NCBI GenBank assembly: GCA_041589735.1
Contig: JBFHVA010000087.1
Coordinates: forward strand, 1-12,887
Direction of reading: 5' to 3'
DNA length: 12,887 nt
Origin: CAMYJH01 sp041589735
GTDB taxonomy: Bacteria; Pseudomonadota; Gammaproteobacteria; HK1
Both the position numbers and the translations under genes were made by a program. Of this stretch, positions 7,206 through 12,887 are shown piece after piece. Below the pieces are notes generated by a model. The model did not search any database. It was given only the letters and a program-made list of their open reading frames with translations, and had not been told where the DNA came from. Each line of letters opens with the position of its first letter. The first letter of the stretch is position 1.

Positions 7206-9194
7206 TTAGCCCCGGGCCACGGCGCCGGAAGCAAGAGCCCGGGCGCTTTGGCCGCGCGCCCCTCTGACCGAAATGCGGTAGCGCCGGTCGCTGACCGCCA
7301 GGATGCCTCCCAGCGCCATCAACAGTCCACCGAGCCAGATCCAGCGCACGAAGGGCTTGTGGTAAATACGAACCGCCCAGGCGCCGTCGCCCAGCTCCTC
7401 GCCCAGCGCTGCGTAGAGATCACGGGTAAATCCCGGATCAATGGCGGCTTCGGTCATGGACGCGGAGCCGTTTAAGTAGTGGCGCTTTTCGGGGTGAAGC
7501 CGGGCGATGGTCTTACCGTTTCGCGTCACATCGATTTGGCCGCGCTCGGCGCGGTAATTGGGTCCTGCAGTCCAGTCCACGCCCGAAAAGCGGAATTCAT
7601 ACCCCGCCAGCGCGTAACTGTCGCCGGGAGACATGCGTACATCCTTCTCAGTGCTCAGGGCGGTGGTCAGGGTGACGCCCACTACCAGTACCGCGGCGCC
7701 GAGATGAGCGACGGTCATGCCGGTGAACGCGCGAGGCAGGCGCAGCAGTCCCTTCGCCGGTGCGTTGCGCCGTTTGATCCGGTGGACGATGGCCAGGACG
7801 GTGGTGGCGGTGACCCAGGCGGCGAACACCAAACCGGCAAACACGCTGGCCAGGCCCTGCGCGCCGCTCACAACGGTCAAGGCAACGCCGGCAATGACGC
7901 TGGCGATCAGGGGCGCGCGCAGAAGCGTCGCCAATCGACGGGACCGATCCTGTTTCCACCGCGTCAGCGGGCCGACACCCAGCACCGCCAGCAGCACAAG
8001 AACCAGCGGCACAAACACGCTGTTGAAATAGGGCGGACCGACGGAAATCTTTCCCAGTCCCATGGCATCCAGTATCAGCGGGTAAAGCGTGCCCAGCAGC
8101 ACCGAGGCGGCGGCGACGACCAGCAGCACGTTATTGATTAACAGCAGCGTTTCCCTGGAGAAAAAATCGAAGCGCCCGCCGCCGCTTACCGCATGACCGC
8201 GCAGTGCGAACAGCATCAGCGCCGCGCCGACCACCAGGGCCAAGAAGGCGAGGATGAAAACGCCGCGGGCCGGATCGGTGGCAAAAGCGTGCACCGATAC
8301 CAGAACGCCGGAGCGCACCAGGAAGGTGCCGAGCAGGCTTAAGGAAAAGGCGAATATGGCGAGCAGCACCGTCCACGCCTTGAACGCGCCGCGCTGCTCA
8401 CTCACGGCGAGAGAATGAATCAGGGCCGTCCCCATCAGCCAGGGCATGAACGAGGCGTTCTCCACCGGATCCCAGAACCACCAGCCGCCCCAGCCGAGCT
8501 CGTAGTACGCCCACCAGCTCCCAAGCGTGATCCCCAGGGTGAGGAAAACCCAAGCGATGACCGTCCAAGGCCGGGTCCAGCGGGTCCAAGCGGGGTCGAG
8601 CCGCCCGCCGATAAGAGCGGCGACCGCGAAGCTGAAGGGCACGGCGAGGCCGACGTAGCCCATGTACAGCATCGGCGGATGCACGATGAGGCCGAAATCC
8701 TGCAGCAGCGGATTGAGGTCGTTGCCTTCGGGTACGGGGGGCAGCAGCCGCTCGAATGGATTCGAGGTCAGCAGCATGAAGAGGTAAAACCCCACGCTGA
8801 TGGCGCCCATCACCGCAACCACCCGGACGCGGAAAACATCGGGGAGATTGCGGCTAAAAAGGGTCACCGCCAGGGTCCAGCCGCTCAGGATCAAAGCCCA
8901 AAGCAGAAGCGATCCCTCGTGAGCGCCCCACACGGCGGAGAAACGGTAGTAGACGGGCAGCGCAGAGTTGGAGTTGGTAGCCACGTAGGTTACGGAAAAG
9001 TCCTGCACCACAAACGCGGCGGTCAGAGAGGCAAAAGCGAGCAGGCAGAAGGCGAACTGCGCGCGGGCCGCCGGCACCGCGGCCGCGGATACGCGGGGCG
9101 CACGTCTGAGTCCTCCGAGCAAGGGAAGCAGTGACTGCGTGATAGCGGTCAGCAGGGCGAGAATGAGTGCGAAGTGTCCGAGCTCCGGGAACAT
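7206..9194 (-). CDS. ccmF: Cytochrome c heme lyase subunit CcmF
   Basis: CcmF is the large inner-membrane protein that takes heme from holo-CcmE and attaches it to the CXXCH motif of apocytochromes together with CcmH. The 662-residue product is close to the family's usual length (E. coli 647) and has many hydrophobic segments. The tryptophan-rich WWD signature is intact (WGGWWFWDPVEN, about residues 235-246). Conserved histidines that are candidate heme ligands appear in WGAHEGS (H92), VHPPMLYMGY (H172) and LIHSLAV (H260). A large soluble region near the C-terminus (about 510-620) matches the periplasmic domain. The ATG at 9194 lies seven nt after the ccmE stop. Confidence 0.98.
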   Translation of the reverse strand: MFPELGHFALILALLTAITQSLLPLLGGLRRAPRVSAAAVPAARAQFAFCLLAFASLTAAFVVQDFSVTYVATNSNSALPVYYRFSAVWGAHEGSLLLWALILSGWTLAVTLFSRNLPDVFRVRVVAVMGAISVGFYLFMLLTSNPFERLLPPVPEGNDLNPLLQDFGLIVHPPMLYMGYVGLAVPFSFAVAALIGGRLDPAWTRWTRPWTVIAWVFLTLGITLGSWWAYYELGWGGWWFWDPVENASFMPWLMGTALIHSLAVSEQRGAFKAWTVLLAIFAFSLSLLGTFLVRSGVLVSVHAFATDPARGVFILAFLALVVGAALMLFALRGHAVSGGGRFDFFSRETLLLINNVLLVVAAASVLLGTLYPLILDAMGLGKISVGPPYFNSVFVPLVLVLLAVLGVGPLTRWKQDRSRRLATLLRAPLIASVIAGVALTVVSGAQGLASVFAGLVFAAWVTATTVLAIVHRIKRRNAPAKGLLRLPRAFTGMTVAHLGAAVLVVGVTLTTALSTEKDVRMSPGDSYALAGYEFRFSGVDWTAGPNYRAERGQIDVTRNGKTIARLHPEKRHYLNGSASMTEAAIDPGFTRDLYAALGEELGDGAWAVRIYHKPFVRWIWLGGLLMALGGILAVSDRRYRISVRGARGQSARALASGAVARG

Positions 9195-9201
9195 CGCCGC
9201 A

Positions 9202-9654
9202 TCACTCGTGGGGATTGCGCATGCGCCCGCCCTGCTCGGCGAGCTCCAGCGCTTCCGCGACTTCCGGCGGCATGTACTTCTCGTCGTGCTTTGCCAGCAC
9301 CTCCTCGGCGATGAAGGTGCCGGTGGGCTGCAAGGCTCCGGTGGCGACGATGCCCTGACCTTCGCGGAACAGATCGGGGAGAATGCCGGTATACCTCACC
9401 GTCAACGACTCGCGGTTGTCGGTGAGATCGAACTGCACCGTCAGGCTGCCCTGTTCGCGCATCACGCTGCCGGGCACCACCAGGCCACCGACGCGCAGCG
9501 TTCGTTCCCTTGGCGCTTCGCCGTTTTTCACCTGGGTGGGGCTGAAAAAATAAAGCATATTCTCGCCGATGGCGATGAACGCCAGGCTCGCGGCGAGCGC
9601 TACGCCGGCGACGATGACGCCGACAAATATCATCCGCTGTCTTCTCGGGGTCAC
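9202..9654 (-). CDS. ccmE: Periplasmic heme chaperone CcmE
   Basis: CcmE binds heme covalently in the periplasm and carries it from the CcmABCD complex to CcmF. The 150-residue product has one N-terminal membrane helix (about residues 9-29) and a beta-barrel domain with the LRVGGLVVPGSV signature. The heme-binding LAKHDEKYMPPE motif supplies H123 and Y127, the HxxxY pair of the common proteobacterial type. The start is a GTG at 9654 that shares its last two bases with the ccmD stop (GTGA, 9651-9654). Length and motifs are typical. Confidence 0.97.
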   Translation of the reverse strand: MTPRRQRMIFVGVIVAGVALAASLAFIAIGENMLYFFSPTQVKNGEAPRERTLRVGGLVVPGSVMREQGSLTVQFDLTDNRESLTVRYTGILPDLFREGQGIVATGALQPTGTFIAEEVLAKHDEKYMPPEVAEALELAEQGGRMRNPHE

Positions 9655-9815
9655 GTCTGCTTGGTCCTCTCGTTAACGGTACGGGCGAGTCGCTTGATCG
9701 TTCCGCGCGCCTTTATGACCGGCTGCACCACGTTGACGATCATCACCGCCAGCCAGACGGCATATGCGCTCCACACGTAGAACCCGTAACCGCCCATGTA
9801 AAAAAATTCGCTCAT
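9651..9815 (-). CDS. ccmD: Heme exporter small subunit CcmD
   Basis: CcmD is a small single-span membrane protein that stabilises the CcmABC complex and is needed to release holo-CcmE from it. The 54-residue product starts MSEFFYMGGYGFYVW and has one hydrophobic segment at about residues 11-33, then a basic tail (KARGTIKRLAR), which is the normal CcmD layout. The ATG at 9815 is two nt after the ccmC stop and has an AGGG about ten nt upstream. A longer frame, open to 10022, only reads the ccmC gene out of frame and is not used. The 3' end overlaps ccmE. Confidence 0.93.
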   Translation of the reverse strand: MSEFFYMGGYGFYVWSAYAVWLAVMIVNVVQPVIKARGTIKRLARTVNERTKQT

Positions 9816-9817
9816 GC

Positions 9818-10555
9818 TCAACCGGCCCTCACCACTTCGCGAACCCACGCGCTGCCGCGTTCGCGTTCGAGAACTTCCACCCGGGATCGCATCAGCAGCA
9901 CCATAAAGTAGTAGAGCTTGAAGCCCAGCGCCATGATTAGCAACGGTACCAGCATGCTGAGATGAATCGATGGCGCGCCGAACTTGGTTATCGTTGCCCC
10001 CTGGTGCAGGGTGTTCCACCACTCCACGGAGTAGTGAATGATGGGTATGTTAACCAGCCCGACGAGTGACAGCACCGCGGTGGCGCGGCTTGCCGTGCGC
10101 CGGTCCTCGATGGCGGAATGCAGGCCAATCACGCCGAGATAAAGAAACAGCAGAATGAGTTCCGACGTGAGCCGCGCGTCCCAGACCCAGTACGTGCCCC
10201 ACATGGGCTTGCCCCAGAGCGATCCGGTAATCAGCGCCAGGAAAGTGAACCACGCGCCCACCGGGGCGCTGGCGGCGGCGACAGCTTCCGCAACCTTGAT
10301 GCGCCAGACAAGCCCCACCGCGCCGGAAACCGCCATCACCACGTAAACGAACAGCGACATCCAGGCGCTCGGCACGTGAATGAAGATAATGCGGTAGCTG
10401 TCCCCCTGCTGGTAGTCGGGCGGCGCCAGCACCAGTCCGCCGTAGAGCCCGGCGACCAGCAGGCCAACGCAAACCCATCCCAGCCACGGGATCAGCTTTC
10501 CGGCGAAACCATAGAAATAGGGGGGCGATCCCAGTTTGTGAAAAAATGTCCACAT
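9818..10555 (-). CDS. ccmC: Heme handling protein CcmC
   Basis: CcmC is an inner-membrane protein that binds heme at a periplasmic WWD domain and brings it to CcmE. The product has 245 residues, the same length as E. coli CcmC, with about six hydrophobic helices. The WWD motif is WGTYWVWDARLTSE (about residues 119-132). The two axial heme ligands are at the expected positions: H60 in FIHVPSAW and H184 in NTLHQG. The ATG at 10555 gives the family's usual N-terminus, MWTFFHKLGSPPYFY. It follows ccmB by 29 nt, the largest gap inside the cluster, and is two nt before ccmD. Confidence 0.98.
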   Translation of the reverse strand: MWTFFHKLGSPPYFYGFAGKLIPWLGWVCVGLLVAGLYGGLVLAPPDYQQGDSYRIIFIHVPSAWMSLFVYVVMAVSGAVGLVWRIKVAEAVAAASAPVGAWFTFLALITGSLWGKPMWGTYWVWDARLTSELILLFLYLGVIGLHSAIEDRRTASRATAVLSLVGLVNIPIIHYSVEWWNTLHQGATITKFGAPSIHLSMLVPLLIMALGFKLYYFMVLLMRSRVEVLERERGSAWVREVVRAG

Positions 10556-10584
10556 GTCCTTGAGTTCGAACGTTAAAAGGTCCT

Positions 10585-11268
10585 TCAGTTCATGCTGATT
10601 CTAAGCGCCGCCGCGGCGGCTAAAGGCGCCAGCGCCAGGGACAAAAGCAGGAACGCGCCGAGCATCATCAGCTGCCCGTTGTAAGGCAGTCCGTCCATGG
10701 CGGCACTGACCGCGTTGGAGCCGAAAATGAGGACGGGAATATAGAGGGGGAGGACGAGTAGAGACAATAGCGCGCCGCCCCGGCGCAGCCCCACGGTCAG
10801 CGCCACCCCGATAGCGCCGACGAAGCTCAGGACCGGCGTGCCCAGCGCCAGGCTCGCCGCCAGCACTCCGGTGGTCGCGGCATTCAGGTGCGTGAGCGCG
10901 CCAAGCAGCGGTGAAACCAGGAGTAGCGGCATTCCCGTGACCAGCCAGTGCGCCGTAATTTTGGCCGTCACCAGCAGGGCGAGGGGGTGCGGGCTCACCA
11001 ACATCTGCTCCAGCGAACCGTCATCGAAATCGCCGCGAAACATCGATTCCAGCGTCAGCAGCACACTGAGCAGCGCCACCACCCAGATAATGCCGGGCGC
11101 GATCAGGCGAAGCGTTTCCGGTGCGGGGCTGATGCCCAGCGGGAACAGGCTAATCACGATCAGCATGAACAGAAGGGGATTGGCGATCTCGGAGCGGCGG
11201 CGTACCGCAAGGAGCAGGTCCCGGCGGGTAACCGCGACGAAAGCGCGCATGGAAGATCGATGATTCAC
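10585..11268 (-). CDS. ccmB: Heme exporter membrane subunit CcmB
   Basis: CcmB is the membrane-spanning subunit of the CcmAB ABC complex, whose ATP hydrolysis drives release of holo-CcmE from CcmC. The 227-residue product has about six hydrophobic segments and family features: RRDLLLAVRRRSEIANPLLF near the N-terminus and FRGDFDDGSLEQMLVSPHPL before the third helix, the region that contacts the ATPase. The annotated start is a GTG at 11268 overlapping the ccmA stop (GTGA, 11265-11268). An ATG six codons later (11250) would give the more usual CcmB N-terminus; the choice between them is open. Confidence 0.96.
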   Translation of the reverse strand: MNHRSSMRAFVAVTRRDLLLAVRRRSEIANPLLFMLIVISLFPLGISPAPETLRLIAPGIIWVVALLSVLLTLESMFRGDFDDGSLEQMLVSPHPLALLVTAKITAHWLVTGMPLLLVSPLLGALTHLNAATTGVLAASLALGTPVLSFVGAIGVALTVGLRRGGALLSLLVLPLYIPVLIFGSNAVSAAMDGLPYNGQLMMLGAFLLLSLALAPLAAAAALRISMN

Positions 11269-11900
11269 GAGTCGAGCGCGATCTGGCGCGGCGAGCCCTC
11301 GGTGAGCGAAAGCGGAATATGGCTGGTGAAAATAATCCCGCCGCCGGAGTTCAGATGCTCCTCCACAAGAACGTGGACCAACTCGGCGCCGGCCTGGTCA
11401 AGAGCCGTGAACGGCTCGTCCAGTAACCACAGGTTCGCCTCCACGATCAGCAGCCGCGCCAGGGCGACCCTCCGGCGCTGTCCTGAAGAAAGCGTGCGCA
11501 CCGGGCGATCTTCTAACCCTTCGAGACCCGTGCGTATCAAGGCGGCCTCCAAAGACATGTCTCGCCGCCGTGCACCGATGTCGCGTAAGGCGCGCAGGTT
11601 TTCCAGCGCGGTCAGCTCGGATTTGAGTCCGTTTTCGTGACCGATGTAAATCAGCTCAGAACGAAAAGTCTCCGGGTCGCCATCGAGCGGTGCACCCCGA
11701 AACACGAATTCTCCGCGCTCGGCCCGGGTCAGTCCGCAAACCGCGCGCAACAAAGTGGTTTTTCCGCATCCGTTGGGACCCACAATCTGCAGCGCCTCGC
11801 CGCCCGCAAGGGCGAGATCAAGTCCGCTGAAAAGACAGCGATCGCCGCGCCAGCACTCCAGCCCGGTGGCCTGAAACAGCGGTGTCGCCGGAGTGCTCAT
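11265..11900 (-). CDS. ccmA: Heme exporter ATP-binding subunit CcmA
   Basis: CcmA is the cytoplasmic ATPase of the CcmABCD complex. From the ATG at 11900 it has 211 residues, close to the usual 205-210. Motifs in order are Walker A GPNGCGKT (41-48), the CcmA-typical YIGHENGLKSELT at the Q-loop (about 85-97), signature LSSGQ (137-141), Walker B LWLLDEP (157-163, with catalytic E162) and the switch histidine H194 in FTSH. The frame stays open to 12041, but the extra 47 residues are arginine/alanine-rich, match nothing in the family and would cover the intergenic region, so the later ATG is preferred. It is the first gene of the ccm cluster. Confidence 0.97.
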   Translation of the reverse strand: MSTPATPLFQATGLECWRGDRCLFSGLDLALAGGEALQIVGPNGCGKTTLLRAVCGLTRAERGEFVFRGAPLDGDPETFRSELIYIGHENGLKSELTALENLRALRDIGARRRDMSLEAALIRTGLEGLEDRPVRTLSSGQRRRVALARLLIVEANLWLLDEPFTALDQAGAELVHVLVEEHLNSGGGIIFTSHIPLSLTEGSPRQIALDS

Positions 11901-12114
11901 CTGCGCTTTGTTCGAGCCCGCTCGGCGGGCACACTGTTGCGGTAAAGAGGCAACGGGCTCTCGCTTTGGAATACGGGTGGCCGCACGGGCCGGGCTGGCG
12001 ATGACATGCAGGGCGGAATAACGAGAATATATAGGACGCAACGGGCCGCGGGTGCATGAAGCTATCTTATCGCCTATTCCCGCGCAACAAACCGCATCAG
12101 GGGAATCACCAGAA
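11901..12114. promoter_or_regulatory. Divergent intergenic region between ccmA and thioesterase
   Basis: This 214-bp region should hold the promoters for the minus-strand ccm cluster and the plus-strand thioesterase. An AT-rich patch at 12017-12033 stands out from GC-rich surroundings. On the minus strand it contains TATATT (12031-12026), one mismatch from a -10 box, but without a good -35 at standard spacing. On the plus strand ATGACA (12001-12006) is close to a -35 box, but the matching -10 is poor. No operator or riboswitch was recognised. Confidence 0.35.
12099..12105 (+). promoter_or_regulatory. Ribosome-binding site of the thioesterase
   Basis: AGGGGAA lies nine nt before the ATG at 12115. 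It selects this start over the in-frame ATG at 12052, which has no comparable site and lies close to the probable promoter. Confidence 0.6.
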
Positions 12115-12597
12115 ATGGAAATCGACGCGCCGCTGGTTTTGCACCAGGGAAAAATTAAACGCGACTGGATCGATTACAACGGGCATATGAATGTGGCCTA
12201 TTATGTGCTCGTGTTCGACAACGCCACCGACGCCCTGCTGGATTATCTGGGCATGGACGAGGATTACCGTAAAAAAACGGGCTTCACCACCTACGTCCTC
12301 GAGGCCCATGTCACCTACGACCGTGAGCTTAAGGAAAATGACCCGGTCCGGGTGGAGACCCAGCTGCTGGATTTCGACGCCAAGCGGCTGCACTACTTCT
12401 CGCAGATGTTTCACGGCGCTGAGGGCTTTCTTGCCGCCACCACGGAGATCATGCTCATGCACATCGATTCCCGGGGTCCCAAGGCAGCGCCCATGACGGA
12501 CGATGTGCTCGAGCGGGTGGAGTCGGTGATGGCCGCTCACCGGGAGCTGCCGCGGCCTCCCCAGGCGGGCCGGGTCATCGGCATCCGCCGGCGCTGA
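12115..12597 (+). CDS. Hotdog-fold acyl-CoA thioesterase
   Basis: This 160-residue cytoplasmic protein belongs to the 4-hydroxybenzoyl-CoA thioesterase-like hotdog family and probably hydrolyses an acyl-CoA thioester. The N-terminal motif WIDYNGHMNVAYY contains the family's catalytic-type acid D20 with H24, N26 and Y30 (compare DxxGHxNNxxY). It is followed by the beta-strand region VLEAHVTYDRELKENDPVRV. It resembles the thioesterases found in carnitine/betaine catabolism loci, but no carnitine genes are nearby, so I leave the substrate open. The ATG at 12115 is chosen for its ribosome-binding site; starting at 12052 would add 21 residues unlike the family. It is divergent from ccmA and is the only confident plus-strand gene in the window. 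Confidence 0.9.
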   Translation: MEIDAPLVLHQGKIKRDWIDYNGHMNVAYYVLVFDNATDALLDYLGMDEDYRKKTGFTTYVLEAHVTYDRELKENDPVRVETQLLDFDAKRLHYFSQMFHGAEGFLAATTEIMLMHIDSRGPKAAPMTDDVLERVESVMAAHRELPRPPQAGRVIGIRRR

Positions 12598-12754
12598 CCC
12601 CCCAAGGCCACGGATTTGCCTGTATCTACCGCGTTGCGCTTGGCAACAATGCGCGGCGTACTGTCAAGCACGCCTGCGCGCGCTCCCGATACTTATATCT
12701 ACGGGCGTCTTCTGGCGCTGAGTTTCGGGTCCGCGAGGATTTTTAGCCGCCGGC

Positions 12755-12808
12755 AAAAAAAAAGAACGCCCGGGGCGCAGAGGGGGGAGGAAGGAACGCC
12801 ACCGGGCG
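12755..12808 (-). terminator. Probable rho-independent terminator on the minus strand
   Basis: Read on the minus strand, CGCCCGG (12808-12802) can pair with CCGGGCG (12773-12767), giving a 7-bp GC stem with a 28-nt loop. Two smaller hairpins (CGCC-CGGT-GGCG and CGCC-CCG-GGCG) are alternatives. The stem is followed by TTC and a run of nine T (12763-12755). The orientation fits a minus-strand gene entering from the right edge, not the thioesterase. The long loop lowers confidence. Confidence 0.5.
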
Positions 12809-12809
12809 C
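12763..12809. repeat. Imperfect direct repeat inside the terminator region
   Basis: AGAACGCCCGGGGCGC (12763-12778) and GGAACGCCACCGGGCGC (12793-12809) are two near-copies separated by a purine-rich AGAGGGGGGAGGAA spacer. Each copy can fold on itself. The repeat may simply be the two arms of a tandem terminator. Confidence 0.45.
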
Positions 12810-12859
12810 CTGAATACCAGGATTTACCTGATGAAATCAGCAACCAAGTACTGGCGAGT

Positions 12860-12887
12860 CTAGCGGCGGCCTTGAGCAGCGTTGGTG
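12860..12887 (-). CDS. Possible 3' end of an unidentified minus-strand gene
   Basis: On the minus strand the last bases read TNAAQGRR followed by TAG (12862-12860), about 50 nt before the terminator-like structure. A basic, alanine-containing tail of this kind could end many proteins, so no function is assigned. Another frame stops at about 12837, so even the frame is uncertain. The call rests mainly on the terminator orientation. Confidence 0.25.

Noticed and set aside
7479..9134. Plus-strand open frames opposite ccmF (7479-8141, 8415-9134)
   Set aside because: They are antisense to ccmF, rich in Gly, Arg, Gln and His, with no family resemblance; typical shadows of a GC-rich membrane-protein gene.
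11901..12041. 47-residue N-terminal extension of CcmA
   Set aside because: The extension has no match to CcmA and would cover most of the intergenic region; the ATG at 11900 gives the normal length.
12052..12114. Upstream ATG for the thioesterase adding 21 residues
   Set aside because: There is no ribosome-binding site, the added residues are unlike the family, and the position is too close to the likely promoter. The ATG at 12115 has a good AGGGGAA.
12616..12813. Plus-strand 65-codon open frame after the thioesterase
   Set aside because: It has no clear ribosome-binding site, a low-complexity C-terminus and runs through the terminator-like structure and A-run, so it is probably non-coding.

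Overview
The window looks like chromosomal DNA from a GC-rich proteobacterium, most likely a gammaproteobacterium. The reasons are a complete System I cytochrome c maturation cluster in the order ccmABCDEFGH and an Escherichia coli-type GshA. Some other genes (the cyclase and the thioesterase) have architectures also common in alphaproteobacteria, so the exact lineage cannot be fixed from the sequence. Almost everything is on the minus strand and tightly packed. I see no insertion sequence, tRNA, rRNA, CRISPR array, integrase or phage gene.

Right part, about 6164-11900 (minus strand): ccmA, ccmB, ccmC, ccmD, ccmE, ccmF, ccmG and ccmH, joined by 4-nt stop/start overlaps or gaps of 2-29 nt. CcmA and CcmB with CcmC and CcmD handle heme and load it onto the periplasmic heme chaperone CcmE. 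CcmF ligates heme to apocytochrome c. CcmG and CcmH keep the CXXCH cysteines reduced and present the apocytochrome. No ccmI is visible next to the cluster. A 214-bp non-coding region (11901-12114) separates ccmA from a divergent plus-strand hotdog-fold thioesterase gene (12115-12597). Beyond it, a minus-strand terminator-like structure (12755-12808) probably closes a gene entering from the right edge.

Left part, about 1-6051 (minus strand): after a 112-nt gap comes a second probable operon. Its genes are a Rossmann-fold oxidoreductase with a C-terminal SAF domain, a class III nucleotide cyclase whose GTG start overlaps the oxidoreductase stop, two consecutive EamA/DMT-family transporters that overlap each other by 32 nt, and glutamate-cysteine ligase gshA, which runs off the left edge. 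The joint role of these five genes is not obvious. A second-messenger enzyme translationally coupled to an oxidoreductase of unknown substrate, followed by two exporter-type carriers and the first enzyme of glutathione synthesis, is the least ordinary feature of the window. gshA has visibly lower GC (about 52-53% in the lines I counted) than the other genes (about 60-68%).

Overall this is mostly housekeeping sequence. I did not find a convincing new defence, mobile or RNA system. The best lead is the oxidoreductase-cyclase-transporter-gshA operon.
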